Shown piece by piece: positions 12,961 through 38,895 of a stretch of DNA of 64,000 nt. The stretch's first letter is position 1. Each line of letters begins with the position of its first letter. This DNA comes from Brachyhypopomus gauderio (taxonomy: Eukaryota > Chordata > Actinopteri > Gymnotiformes > Hypopomidae): positions 14,061,610-14,125,609 of the forward strand of contig NC_135225.1 in NCBI RefSeq assembly GCF_052324685.1, given 5' to 3'. The notes beneath the pieces were generated by a model. That model saw nothing but the letters and a program-made list of their open reading frames with translations. It made no database searches and was not told the origin of the DNA. Position numbers and translations under genes: made by a program.

Positions 12961-12962
<2 letters not shown>

Positions 12963-13310
12963 TACATATATATACACACAGACAAAGAGAGTAGACAGTT
13001 TCTGTCACACATGTTAAACATCAAAGCTATGTGCATGTACCCACAGTTGCCAAGCAACTCGACCAACACCTTCTTCAGTTGGCCAGTGTAGAGGAATCCT
13101 GACTCTCTGCTCTCTGTCCCTTTGTGTAGGTTATTGTCCTCCATTACACCTTGTATCAACACATGGAGTAATCTATGTATGTATTCTGACACATGACACA
13201 ATGTCAGATTTGACTAGTGCAATGCTCATGGTCTTCCTGTCACAATAGTGCCGTGTATGCTCTTCTTTACTTTGTAGATGTAGCTTTCACTTACTGTAAA
13301 AATAAATTTT

Positions 13311-14097
13311 TAATGGTCAAAAGTATGTGAACATATCTTCTAATTGTTGCGTTCAGGTGTTATAGCCACATCCTTTGCTAACAGCATTCTCCATAGACAA
13401 ACACAGACCGAAGAGAGAAGAGTATGATATTTAAGCTTGCCATTGTCATAGCATGCACCTTTTACCACAAGCTGGTTTGTGAAAATGTTGCCGTACTAGA
13501 TCTGTAAGCGCTACTTTTGTGAAGTGTAAGCATCTTGGAGCAACATCCGTGGTAAAAGTACAAAGTGGTAGACCACGCGTACGGCACATAAAAATCCCGT
13601 CCTCCCTTGCATGACTCAACAGTGCTACAGTCTCTGGAAGCAACATCTGCACGAGAACAGAGAGCTTCATGAAGTGGGCTTCCATGATTGAGCTACTGCA
13701 TATAAGCCTAAGATCACAATGCCAAGTGTCAGTTGGAGGGGTGTAAAGCACAATGTCACTGTGCTGAAGCAGTGGAAATGTATTTTCTGGAGTTGGATGC
13801 ACACATCTGGGATTGCCAGAAGAATGGCAGCTATTTGAAGGTGTAGTGTCAATATTAGAATTTGGTGGAGGACTTGGCAATGTTTCTCAAAGTTTGATGA
13901 GTCTGTTATGGAGGAACTGCAGTACAGGACTGCACAGATCCCTGACCTCAGTCCACCCAAACAACTTTGGGATGATCTGTAATGTCATTTGTGAGCTAGA
14001 TATTTGCGCCATTTCAGTGTTAGTTCAAAATGCCGGAAATATACAATGCTTTAAAGCAGTGTTTTTACACCATGTTTCACGTCTGGTCAAATGTAAC
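13311..14097 (+). mobile_element. Decayed Tc1/mariner-type transposon
   Basis: The left end carries ggtcaaaagtatgtgaaca and the internal order (tagacaaacaca, then ggagcaacatccg, then ctctggaagcaacatctgc, then cctgacctcagtcc) follows the layout of a common fish Tc1-like transposase gene read on the plus strand. The right end is a degraded match to the inverted repeat. It is shorter than a full element (about 1.4 kb) and has many stops and gaps, so it is a dead copy. Confidence 0.7.
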
Positions 14098-15054
14098 TAC
14101 CTTTGAGACAGCTTTGTACTGCAGCAAATTGTCAATGTTTGGTTCTGGTTAATGTTTTACCAGACTTAAAGTGATTAACTTGATTACTGTAATACACTAG
14201 TGAATCCATCAAATAAATCAACAAGATTTGTGAGCAAATGGGCTTAAAATAAGCTTCTTCACGGACACAAAAGCGCCACAAAAGCTCAATTTTAGAGCCT
14301 TAAAGTATCATTTTCGGTGTTTTAAACTCATTTTTAAATGCTGCAAAATATGGTATAAATTATTACAGTATATTTTGCAGTGATTTGTTTGAGGTAATTT
14401 TTGACTACTTTGGCTTTCCATACATGTGCATCTTACTAATGCTTGAGTATTTAGCTGTGTGTGTCATGTGTGCTGTTTGTCAGGTATTGACACATTCCAC
14501 TACTTTGTTGGCTGTTCTTCATTCATAAAATTCAAACGAAAGTTAAAAAAGCACTCTCTCCTAAAAAGGGGGGCTCTCTCCTCACCATACATCAGTCCTG
14601 TAAACTCTCTATCAATTGACATTTGTTCTGGCAGAGACTTGTTTGTGCCTAACAATTTTTTTTTCCAAACAGTGTGGAGAGAATTCCTGTCTTTGATTTG
14701 GGCTCAGGAGTCGTATCTCTTACATTTAGGTGCTTAATTCATGTTAACAGAACAAAAAAGAGAGTTTCAAGACTGCTGCAGCAGAGTGGTTTTATTTCAG
14801 TCAAGGCTGAGGTGCTGGATAACATTTAATGTTCCTAATCTCACATTTTGCTTTTCATTCAAAAGATTGCAGGCCTTATCAAAACACCCAGATGTAGAAG
14901 AGAGATGGAATAAGAGGAGAAAATGAAAAAAATTGTAAAGGGATGAAGAGAGAAACTGAAAGATAGAGGGTGAGCAAAAAAGTGATGGAGAAAGATTGAA
15001 TATGGTTGACTGGCATATCTGGCTCTTCAGATACGAGAAAAAAGGGACCACAGC
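14098..15054. other. Intergenic, nothing recognised
   Basis: No gene-like pattern; several short A/T-rich stretches. Confidence 0.5.
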
Positions 15055-15315
15055 AGGCTTGTGTGTTGAGCAGGCTGGTGTGTTCAGTGAGCTGGTGTGT
15101 TCAGTAGGCGGGTGTGTTCAGTGGACTGGTGTGTTATATAGGCTGGTGTGTTCAGCAGAATAGTGTGTTCAGCAGAGTGGTGTGTTCAGCAGGCTGGTGT
15201 GTTCACAGGGCTGGTAAGTTCATAGGGCTGGCGTGTTCAGCGGGCTGGTGTGTTCAGCAGGCTGGTGTGTTCATAGAGCTGGCGTGTTCAGCGGGTTGGC
15301 GTGTTCAGAAGACTT
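15055..15315. repeat. 17-bp minisatellite
   Basis: About fifteen copies of a unit close to ctggtgtgttcagcagg, with substitutions spread through the array. Confidence 0.9.
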
Positions 15316-15404
15316 CCTGCTGGGTATCGACCAGAGTTGTTTCAGTTCATCAGCACAAGGCTGTGCCACTCCAGCTCACCTGCTGAGTGTGGCAGGTTGA
15401 GCTC

Positions 15405-15408
<4 letters not shown>

Positions 15409-15476
<68 letters not shown>
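15409..15476. repeat. (TG)n microsatellite
   Basis: About 34 TG units, 90 bp right of the 17-bp minisatellite. Confidence 0.95.
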
Positions 15477-15477
<1 letters not shown>

Positions 15478-17429
15478 TACAGAGAGAAGAAAATTATGTA
15501 GTAATAGGTGATACTGTGTACATAGGTTTTAAATATAAAAGTAATACAAGAAATAATTAACTAAACTAATCAGATAGGCAGATCAGCATCACCTTCAGAT
15601 GATTGTCATGGCGATGTGCCTACATTTGGCTCTCATATTTTTCAGTTGGCAGGTTTAAAATGTAACCATCAATGCAGTTGTCATTTTAAAAGCCAGAAGA
15701 TTAGTGAGCGAATTAGTAAGCAAGCATCCATTAACACTAGTGTTAAGTTTCAATTTATAAAATAATTAACATTTGGCACTTATCTATGAATGTGAGGTAA
15801 TGTACACTGTTAATTTCTCTGATGATCATAGCATCATATTGAGAAACATTTTACAAGGTTAAAAACATTTCACAGTGGCAAACCACCGACACCCCCCACC
15901 CCCCGACATACACACACAAAGACACGGGGAGGGAGGTTGCCCATGGAAACACTTTACTGCAGCCATCAGGAGCCAGGTCTCTGGACCAGGGTTCCCAGTG
16001 AAAGCCCAGAGAAAAGCTCTGTTAGTGGGTCTGCAGGAAATCATTCATACACCCATATGACCACAGAAAGACCTTTTCCACTCAACAATGAAGGAAATAG
16101 AACAAAAGAAAACAGGTTATATTAGAGGAAAAAAAGAAAAGCCCACCAGAAATATCAATAGCTAGGTTTGTCAATATATAATTATATTTTAGAGGTGAAA
16201 TCTGATTTAATACCTGTCACTGTTTCTACAGAAACAATACAGAGTCATTATTATTATTATTTTACAGAGTCATTATTATATTTACTTCAAATGAACAATT
16301 CAAACACCTCTTTTAAGTATTCAAGTGGCTAAAAAAACAAACGTAACCTTTTCACTGAATTCACAGTGAACCCTTGCTATTAACATATATTGAGTTTTCT
16401 TCTGGGAAATGCTGGTGATTAAAAGGCTTATAAATCAAATCACTAAATTATCACCAAATTTTTACTTATGATTTTAAGAGTACAATGAACTTACTTTGTG
16501 TAAGACCAAAGTCCAATTGTACATATAAAATATTTACCTGATATACTGTAGGTGTAATAAACTTTAATAATAGTAATAATAATAAATACATAAGAGTAGA
16601 GAATCTGATGCAGTATTGGAACAGTGTACCAGGGTCAGGCAGCAGCAGGTAGGGACCAGGTCACAACCTTTGTCCTATGCAAAAGAACTGACATAAAATC
16701 AGCAGTGCTTTACAGTGTAAGGAATTGATTTAAAAATCAAATAAATGATAAAGTGCCAGATTAAATTCACTTCAGAATGCTACATATGGATGCAGAAGTG
16801 CTAGTCTGTATGTACATACAATAGTGCAGGTAAACCAATTAGCAAGTTCTATCTGACATAAAGCTTTTTTGTGTGGAACATTACTAGAAGACATACACAC
16901 ACCTGTATGTGTGAGCTTAATGTTGCTAACATGTCATCACAAACAATGCCATAGTCATTCAAGTGCAATGGATGATTAACAAGAACACATTGGCACAAAT
17001 TCACATGAAGAACCTCTGAAACACACAACAACTACGTGGTAACACTGGAGTAGGTAGAATCTGAAATATTTTCTTCAGAATTTTAACACTGCACAAAAAT
17101 GGAAATATTTAACAATGACTACACAAACAACACAAATTGTTGCTACATAATAAAAACAATAACAAATAAATATAATAACAAACAATTACATTTCCCCTCA
17201 ATGGAGCACCCACTATAAGGACTGCTTAGCAACACAGAAGTGTACCCTACATCAGGGATTCAGGTTTGGGTCCAAAATGTGCCATGCATTATCCATTGTG
17301 CATGAGGACTAGTTATGTTCTTACTAATGGGAGGACTGTAACTCCACCCACACCCTCTACAGGGTCTTCTTATAAGTTACTGAACTATACGAAGTATTTA
17401 TCATGCTCCTCAAAGCACACTGAGGCACA
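15477..17429. other. Intergenic, nothing recognised
   Basis: AT-rich sequence with short TAT/TTA simple repeats near 16248-16280 and 16560-16590. No coding pattern. Confidence 0.5.
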
Positions 17430-17848
17430 AGACATGGGTCTGAGGTGTTTGATAGGGTTCTGAGGCACATGATTGGGGTCTGAGGCACATGATGGGGGTC
17501 TGAGTGTAATGATAGGGGTCTGAGGTATTTGATAGGAGTCTGTGGTGTTTGATATGGATCTGAGTGTAATGATAGGGGTCTGAGGTATTTGATAGGGGTC
17601 TGTGGTGTTTGATATGGATCTGAGTGTAATGATAGGGGTCTGAGGTGTATGACAATGGTCTGAGGTATATGATAGTGGTCTATGGTGTTTGATAGTGGTT
17701 TGGGGTGAATGATAGGGGTGTGAGGTGTGTGACAGGGGTCTAAGATGTAGGATAGTGGTCTGGGGTGTTTGATAGGTCTCTGGGGTATATGATGGGGTCT
17801 GGGGTGTATGATGAGGGTCTGGGGTATATGATGAGAGTCTGGGGTGTA
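17430..17848. repeat. 20-bp minisatellite, left part
   Basis: Units near gataggggtctgaggtgttt, about twenty copies. The same array resumes at 18929, so this is one minisatellite interrupted by a transposon. Long minus-strand open frames here consist of repeated HTPQT/YHIPQT-like peptides and are not genes. Confidence 0.9.
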
Positions 17849-18928
17849 CACAGCAAAATCAGCAGAGGTAAATATTTGGTGTTGATGAAATATTTGAGAG
17901 TAGAGAGTCAATCTGACTATTGCCCGAGTTAATCCAACTCTGAACAGAGTCTCATCTCTGTGGTTTTACTCCCAACTCCCAAAAAAACAGTGTCAAAATA
18001 AAGTGTTAAACAAGCTCTCCTTTAAAATAACTCTGAGAGTGTAAGTACATCAAGTACGTCAAGTATGTAAGTACGCCCCCTTTCAGTCACACTTATACAC
18101 CTTCCCCAGCACGTCTCAGTCGCGAAGTATTGTTGACTCATGCTACATACAGAGCGTTTCTATTTCCTGTTTGATCTCCCGTGTTCTGACCCTTGTTCGC
18201 TCCCTAGACCTCATCTCCTGCCTAGCCCTTCTGTACCTCCTGGATTCTGCTCTCCCGTTACGACCCTGGACCGTCACGACCACCCCAAGAGAACGTTACC
18301 GCTGCTAATGCTAGTGATCTACTGGTCATTCTCTGTGTGTGTGATTTATGTAAATAAAAGCGACCTACTTCTGCATTTGGATCCCTCTCTGCCTGGTCAA
18401 TTCATTACATCAGCTTACATATTTCAGATCCTTTGATAAGTAGTTCTCCAATGAGAATGATAAAAGAGCTTGCATAGTGCTATATTGTTATATGTTGAAA
18501 ATATGAGAATGTCATTCTGTATTTTTAATGGTTTTATTTTATGTGGTGCACATGATGAGAAAAAAAATGATAAAACATGTAGTATGTGATTCTATTTTTC
18601 AAGTTAAATTGAATTAATTGCACACCCAAAGCTGCAGTATGCAAATCAATATCAGCATGGTAAATCAGTTGAGAAAAAATTGACACTGTAAGGTAGTCAG
18701 TTTATAACACTGGACTCTGGTGCTGAAAAATTTGAACACTGAGTAGTGTTGCACAGTGGTACATTTTAACTCTTTTAAGTAGTTAAAAATAACTCTATTG
18801 CAGTGTAATTACTACAACACTTTGAAAAGTGTTAAAAAAACACCCTGGGGTGTGGACCCATATAGACACTTTAAAAGTGTTGAAATTAACTCCCATAGAG
18901 TTATTTTGTGTCTTTCGAATTTGCTGTG
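17849..18928. mobile_element. DNA transposon with TA target duplication, inside a minisatellite
   Basis: It starts CACAGCAAAATC and ends GAATTTGCTGTG, an inverted terminal match of about 9 bp (longer with mismatches). It is flanked on both sides by TA (17847-17848 and 18929-18930), and removing it restores a perfect minisatellite unit. No transposase frame was recognised, so it is probably non-autonomous. The inner part, about 18060-18420, looks like a separate insertion with a promoter- or LTR-like look; this is unproven. Confidence 0.75.
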
Positions 18929-19815
18929 TATGATGGGGTCTGGGGTGTATGATGAGGGTCTGGGGTGTATGATGGGGTCTGGGGTGTATAACATGGCTCT
19001 GAGCCATCTTACATTGATTTGAGGTACATTATAGGTGTCTAGGGTATATGATGGGGTCTGGGGTGTATGATGAGGGTCTGGGGTGTTTGATAGGGGTCTG
19101 AGGTATATGATGGGGTCTGGGGTGTATGATGGTGTCTGGGGTATATGGCATGGCTCTGAGGCATCTTACATTGGTTTGAGGCACATTATATGTGTCTGTG
19201 GTGTATGATAGAAGTCTGGGGTGTTTTATGAGAGTCTGGGGTATATGATGGGGTCTGAGGTGTTTGATAGAGATCTGGGGTGTATGATGAGGGTCTGGGG
19301 TGGGGTGTATAACATGGCTCTGAGCCATCTTACATTGATTTGAGGCACATTATAGGTGTCTAGGGTATATGATGGGGTCTGGGGTGTATGATGAGGGTCT
19401 GGGGTGTATGACGGGGTCTAAGATGTATGATGGGGTCTGGGGTGTTTGATAGGGGTCTGAGGTATATGATAGGGTCTGGGGTGTATGATGGTGTCTGGGG
19501 TATATGGCATGGCTCTGAGGCATCTTACATTGGTTTGAGGCACATTATATGTGTCTGAGGTGTATGATAGAAGTCTGGGGTGTTTGATAGACATCTGGGG
19601 TGTTTTATGAGGGTCTGGGGTATATGATGGGGTCTGGGGTGTTTGATAGAGATCTGGGGTGTTTGATGAGTGTCTGGGGTATTTGATAGGGTCTGGGGTG
19701 TTTGATAGGGGTCTGTGTGTATGACAGAGGCATCTGACATGGGTCTGAGGCATCTGACATGGGTTTGAGGCACATTATATGGGTCTGAGGTGTGTGATGT
19801 TGGTCTGAATGTGAA
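18929..19815. repeat. 20-bp minisatellite, right part
   Basis: It continues the 17430 array with units such as atgatggggtctggggtgt. It contains longer duplicated blocks: the segment with acatggctctgagccatctt appears near 18990 and again near 19315, and related gcatggctctgaggcatctt blocks near 19147 and 19507, showing block duplication above the unit level. Confidence 0.9.
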
Positions 19816-20108
19816 CTTTATGATTTTAAAGGTCTAATAAAATGTTTTTGGCCAGTTTTAACCTAACAAATAGGCATGTTATATTTCTGTGGACTTGCAT
19901 GGCAGTGAAACTCTTTTTCACAAGGAGGGACACTGGTCATCCGCTCAACAGTATGACGAAAATGCCACAGTATACACATGTACAAAAAGCTTGGTGTTGC
20001 TCTATATGTAGGTGTGTGTGTATGTATGCACGCACTTGTGTGTCTGTGCATCTATGAACAGTGTGTTAATTAAATACAGGGTGTTGACCAGGGTGTTCAA
20101 CAGCTCAT

Positions 20109-32184
<12,076 letters not shown>

Positions 32185-32203
32185 CTCCGAACAATCCGTG
32201 AAA

Positions 32204-32583
32204 CTGTGAAAGAACAGTCTTATTTTAAGAGAATTATTAGAAGTGGGGATGGCTATATAAGTCTGTTAAGAACAAATTATTTCACATGCAGCCAAAGAAA
32301 CCATTCTTTAACCCCAATTCTAATGGAAACGATACGGAATTACCAGCTGCATTTAGGTTCGTTAAGAGTTACGTGGTTGACCGATAGTGACCGCTTCAAG
32401 TGCGCACTAAAACGATTCATTCAGAATCACGAAGACCTGCGATTACACACGACGCCAACCAGTTTAGACATACGGTCTCTAAATAATAAAGTCACAGCAA
32501 TAATTTGGGGTGGGGAACCTTGATCAGATTCGTAGCGTAAGCGAAACAGAGATTCACTATACATGTCAAAGAGCGAGTTTTAC
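32204..32583 (-). other. Inferred 5' UTR intron of gabra2
   Basis: On the minus strand cactcag|gtaaaa at 32584/32583 would be a donor and ttctttcacag|TTTC at 32204/32203 an acceptor, placing a non-coding first exon to the right of 32584. Predicted from splice-site quality only. Confidence 0.5.
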
Positions 32584-32900
32584 CTGAGTGTCTGTATTCG
32601 CGCGGACCAGCTGAGGTAGGTTATAAAGAAAGTTATGTCCTTACACAGCACGAACGTAACTATATCACATCCGACAAGTCTGTGGAAACACCCAATGCAC
32701 ACACAAAGTCCAGTTCAAATGACACGACGCCAATGTAAATTCCAACGGTCAGTGCAATTAGCGCCTCGTTTGTCCACTCTGCCCACCTGTAAGCACAGCT
32801 GGCTTGACAACAGTGAACGCGCGAGCCAGAGGAGCGTCGAGTCAAGTGTGTGGTCAAGACGGGGGCACCGGGTCCTAGAGCCAGGGACGCTCACACTCTC
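32584..32900 (-). promoter_or_regulatory. Probable gabra2 first exon and promoter region
   Basis: A CpG-enriched stretch (cgcgcggacc, gaacgcgcgag, gagcgtcgag) upstream of the predicted 5' UTR donor. No TATA box was identified and the transcription start is unknown. Confidence 0.45.
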
Positions 32901-32961
32901 TCATTGCACTTGGAATACATATATCAGATAAATATTTTGCACAAATAATTTTTGGAATCAG

Positions 32962-33066
32962 GGTTTCCAATCATTTCCATGGCCACATGTGTATAAAATT
33001 AAGCACCTAGGCATGCAGTTTTTTACAAATATCTGTGAAAGAATGGGTCGCTATCAGAGCTCTCTC
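32962..33066 (+). mobile_element. Fragment of a Tc1-like element 5' region
   Basis: The run tgtataaaattaagcaccta, gcatgcagtt and tctgtgaaagaatgggtcgc matches the leader and transposase start area of a frequent fish Tc1-like family. Only about 100 bp remain, about 80 bp beyond the presumed gabra2 promoter. Confidence 0.55.
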
Positions 33067-34459
33067 TCTCATCATCATTACAGTATAATTTGCGAACTTT
33101 AGTTAATACCTACACGCGGTCTGTTCATTTCATGTTCATGACATTTGTTATGATTTGAAGAAACATATGTTGCTAAAGCTAAAAACGACATGTAGCCTAT
33201 ATTAACTGTCGGTACTATGTCTGTAGCTCTTGTGTTGATATTTCAGATCCTGTCCTCAGAGTCAGGTCATTCTGCACAGGAGAGGGGGACACAAATTCAG
33301 ATTCCTCACTCTGTCCTGCTAAAAAAAGATACATTTCACTCTGCAGTTCTGCCTGGTGTATCCATTAGAGAGCTTAATGGCTTTTTAATAGCTACAAAAT
33401 AGTCATATTTGGCAGTAAGCCTGCAAGAGAGATACATGTGATATTTACCGTCAAATCTTTTTTTATTTTGTAGAACCTTAGATAATCTGCATAATAATTT
33501 AAAAGTTTCGTCTTCTAACTCAGTTCTTTAACTCTTCATTGGTTGGTCCACGTTTTCTGCATCTGTAGATAGTATTCCTAAAATAAGCTACTGCTGGCCT
33601 GTTTCCTACTGACACTTGTTGACATTTTCTGATACAAAACATTTCTGAAGCATTGTTACAATGAATTTGACTGATACAAATACATTTTCACTTCATTAGA
33701 CGCGTGAGCAAGTGTATATCAAAAGTGACACTTCTGCAATATTATTCGGAGTTATTAATCAAACACAGCTATGATTTTAGATGACTACTATTCTTGTTTT
33801 AAAGAGCAAAGTTTTTTACTATATCTGCAGTGATTATTGGCGTTTACACCATCCAAACATACAGCAGTGGTTTTAAATTAGGATTGTGTTTTATTGTTCT
33901 TGCTCTTAAACCCAAAGTAAGTCTAACATCTTGACCCTGTCTTGTCCCATCACGTCCTGATATCCTCATCTTTATTGGTATGCATACTCTTACATATCAA
34001 AAAGTATAACAGCCAAACGCGCATTATCTTGATGTATATATCACAAGCATCTTTCAGTTTAAATATGTTAATGGATTTAAGGCTCGATGAGGGTCAAGGT
34101 TAAATTGGAGAGGAGTATAAGATTTAACTTTATTGTAAAAATATGATATCATATTGCCACCTACTGGACTGAGGTGAAAAGGTTCCTGTAGAAATATATG
34201 ATATCATACGAATACCCGGATTATAGCTAAACTGGCATTTATGCAGATCAGCATAAATGTTAATGACTTGTAACAGTATAGTGATTCACCACAAACATTC
34301 CATTTTTTATTTGGGGGATATTTTATTCCTATATTTATTTATTTAAAATATAAAAATAATGTCTCTATGTAAATATTCATTACATAGATTAATTAAGTGT
34401 TCAGTGTAATGTAATGCAAACTGCATTATATCAAAATAAGGATTTTTTGATAGGGGTTT

Positions 34460-34461
<2 letters not shown>
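33067..34461. other. Intergenic, nothing recognised
   Basis: AT-rich DNA upstream of gabra2 with no coding or repeat family seen. Confidence 0.5.

Positions 34462-34537
<76 letters not shown>
34462..34537. repeat. (TG)n microsatellite
   Basis: About 38 TG units. Confidence 0.95.
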
Positions 34538-34539
<2 letters not shown>

Positions 34540-34720
34540 GCGATGTGTAGGAGGCAGAGTGATAGACTTTGAAAGTGAAAAAATACCACAGTGTCTCAGA
34601 TGATAGTGAACTACTAAAGAGATCTCCATGGCAACATGCTAAAAACTGTTAGATGCAGCTGCAAAGAGCTGTCACAATGAGTTGGTTATTTCACTGTAAT
34701 ATCAGGTTCAAGACTGGCAG

Positions 34721-34733
34721 GTGTGTGTGTGTG

Positions 34734-34780
<47 letters not shown>

Positions 34781-34814
34781 ATGCGCGCGCACGCGGGGGC
34801 GGGGGGGGGGGGGG
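34721..34814. repeat. (GT)n plus alternating GC and poly-G
   Basis: About 28 GT units with one interruption, then atgcgcgcgcacgcg, then about 20 guanines. The purine-pyrimidine alternation favours Z-DNA and the G-run could form a quadruplex; both are inferred from sequence. Confidence 0.9.
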
Positions 34815-36744
34815 CACTACTACACAAAAACACTACTTGATTACTTACTAACACTTAAAAAGCAAAACATCTGAACAATACTACCTTAATATGAGTTACT
34901 ACCTTAATATTGATCAGATGATCAACATACAAGATTGAATTATGACTAATTTATAATTTCTTTATAATTTATATTTCTTTAAAATAAATCAAATTCTTTA
35001 AACGAGCCAGTTGAATCAAAATTTAAATGTCAAATTGTTACTATTCTTTAACTGTATCAGTATTAGAAAAGAAGAGATCAAAGACATCTCATAATTGTAG
35101 TATCTCTATCAGCAGATTCTGTATTGCCAGTTTGTTCTCTCTGATAGGAATAAATTGTAGTAGCCTATATGTGTCAATCCAAAAGAAACCTTTGCTCCCC
35201 TGGCATAGACAAAGACTTCCAGAAACTTCCAAACTGAGTGTGTGGCATAAATGCATGACATTGTCGATGTCAGTCTCTTCTGTGTTTGTTTAAAATCCCA
35301 GATTGCAAGCATTTTATCTGAACATATTTGAACTTTAGAAGCTATATTACAACTTTCATTTAGTAGTGATGCACTTACCATCGATGACCATGAGGTGGCT
35401 GGCTTCAGCAAATAATATTATATTTAACATGCAAATATTAGGATATTTGGGGTTTTACATAAAAACTCAGCAGGTCAGAATGTGTTCTACCCAAATATAA
35501 TGCAGAGTGACCTTCTGAAAAAACTAGTATATACTACATTCAGGACTTTCTAGAATATTCAGTTCTCATGGTTAAATTTAAAAAAGAAATAGGTAACTGA
35601 AACCCTCAGTGTGTCTGTGCTGCAAGACCAAATTTTTAGATTATAACCAAAATGCTCTTGTTTTTAGGGGGGGCATGTCAGCGCAGTGATTGTGATACAT
35701 ACCTGTTTCAGTTCAGTGATAGTTTAGGTGACATTAACCCTTGAAAGGGTCTGTAGAGTATTCTGGAGTACTGAGAGCAATAATCTACGTGATGCCATCA
35801 CTTTGACCCAGAGTCCCTACTCTGTTAAAGTTGAGTGCCTGTCTTTAAGAACAGCAGAGATTCATTGTGTAAGGCAGAGAGAAACACGATTGCCCTTTCT
35901 GCACTGCAGCAGGGTCACCTTATTACCATGGTCTTCCACAGGCATTCCAGAGCCTGCAGCGGCAGTATTTTATGTTGACAGGCAGTAGAGGTGTCCTGTT
36001 ATGGAAAATGCTCTTTAGTGCATAGGGAGTTTTTCCTTAAAGGAAATCCAGAACAACACATTCCTGGGGCAGAAATCTCTGATACATTAAAGGACTCTTA
36101 AAGGACTTGGACTGTGTTATGTTCCTAAAGTTCTTATACAGAACCCTGAATCCAAGAGTCAAATATAATGTATTATAATATATATGTATTATATTTCAGA
36201 ATGATTTATTAAATTTCTAAACATGGATTTTCAAGTTCATGATGATGGATTGAAAATACAAAATACAAAAAAGCCAATGTCAGGTTTCAGTCATCATGCA
36301 ACTGTTATTTAAATCACCACAAACATTCAAACCATACAGCACAACACGGTTGTTTTCTTACAAATAGTAAAAAGAGACCTATGTTTCTGAAGAAGACAAA
36401 AAAATGAATTTGCCTGCTATACATAGTCAGTAATATAATCACCATTGTAAAGATAAGTATCTATAAGGAATATTTGCATGTGTTCAAATCTTTCATAAAA
36501 AATGCTTTTAGGTATCTATTGTTTTTAAATAAAAAAATTCACATACAAAGAAGCTACCTAAGTGATATCTACCAATAGTATTTCAAGGAAATAAACAATT
36601 ATTAAAATAAAGCAAACAAAGATTATCAGAACATTTCCATGATGATGAACTCCATAATCCTGGCCAACTTAAGTAAATCAAACAGAACACTGGAACACCT
36701 CAGAGGAACCATGAAATACTGCACTGAGTTCGCTTCCTGCTGGA
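34815..36744. other. Intergenic, nothing recognised
   Basis: AT-rich sequence between gabra2 and gng2. A TTTATT near 36205 could be a minus-strand polyadenylation signal for gng2, but this is weak. Confidence 0.45.
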
Positions 36745-37165
36745 ACTACTGTAATGTCAGGGGCCCACAATGTAATGGCACTGCTGTAATATCAGGGGCC
36801 CATGATGTAATAGAGCTGAGCTGATGTAATGGCACTGCTGTGATGTCAGGGGCTCACAATGTAATGGCACCATTGTAATGTCAGAGGCCCATGATGTAAT
36901 AACGCTGCTCTGATGTCAGAGGCTCACAATGTAATGGAGCTGATGGAATGTCAGAGGCCCATGATGTAATAGGGCTGCTGTGATGTCAGAGACCCATAAT
37001 GTAATGGAGCTGATGTAATGTCAGAGGCCCATGATGTAATAGGGCTGCTGTGATGTCAGGGGCTCACAATGTAATGGAGCTGATGTAACGTCAGGTGCTT
37101 ATGATGTAAGGGCACTGCTGTGATGTCAGTGGCTCAAAATCTAAAGGAACTGCTGTAATGTCATG
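36745..37165. repeat. 35-bp minisatellite with alternating unit types
   Basis: About twelve units around gctgctgtgatgtcaggggc then tcacaatgtaatgga, alternating with units carrying gtcagaggcccatgatgtaa. It lies downstream of the gng2 stop codon and may be in its 3' UTR or just beyond. Confidence 0.85.
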
Positions 37166-37322
37166 ATGCTTAGGCTCTGTCATTTACACATGCACAGTGC
37201 AGGCTCTGCCTCAACATTGCGAATGCAGGTCGGCTTCTGCTGAGCTTGTGGTCACCCAAGTGAAGGTCGTGAGCAGCTGCAGCTACACCTCAGCCCTCAG
37301 AAAAAGATCTGTGTTGATAATA

Positions 37323-37428
<106 letters not shown>

Positions 37429-37480
37429 AATGGGTAAAGTCCCAGAGGAAGTGGGCAGCCCTGCAGCCAGCCAGCCCTGC

Positions 37481-37932
<452 letters not shown>

Positions 37933-38465
37933 TCACCCCCATAGTGTTTACAACAAACAGCTGTCCCTCCCCAGCCCATGTACACTTAACACACATGCAT
38001 GAACACGTCCCCTTTTTCTATGACAGCACTGTTTGAAACATTCTCATGTGCAGCCTAGCAATACAATGAAAGGAAAAAAGGATTTGACCACCTCTGTTCT
38101 TTCCTGACCCAGAAATTCAATGTTACCATAATGTAAAGAACTACGAGTCTATTGGTATGTTTTAAATGTTGTGGACACTGTACCTCAAATCAGTTCAGCC
38201 AGTAAGTTGGTCTCTTGAGTTTCACGGACAGTACTGTGTTGCTCTGTTCAGACTGCTGGCTGAATAAAAGACAGAAAAAACATTACACTCTCTTCATAGG
38301 AAAAACAAGCTCACAGTGTTGAGGTTATAGTCTTCAAACATATATTTAAGCCACTTATATGAAGAGCAACAGGACATGGTCTGAGCAGGGACCAGACTCC
38401 TGGGCCAGGTGAGGTGTTAGTGAAACAGACTGATCACTGCATGATAGCTACCCAGAGTTATTAAG

Positions 38466-38565
<100 letters not shown>

Positions 38566-38794
38566 ATGAAACTGTGGGTGTGAACCTATTGCTGTGTAAT
38601 ATTTCCATGACATGCTGTGTCACTGTATGTGTTTTAAGGGCTATTTATCACTTTTTTTATCACTATCACAATGAGGTAAGTTTATATATATGTATATATA
38701 ACTAAAAACCACAACAGGTAAACACACAAAGATAAACTAAAATAACTGAAATGTTCATTTGGTTACTGATGTTAATTTGGGGGTTAGGATTAGA

Positions 38795-38895
<101 letters not shown>

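Noticed and set aside
17357..17911. 184-codon minus-strand frame of HTPQT-like repeats, and similar frames at 18795-19773
   Set aside because: The period is 20 bp, so the apparent peptide periodicity is a by-product of the minisatellite; no domain, and a transposon interrupts the array.
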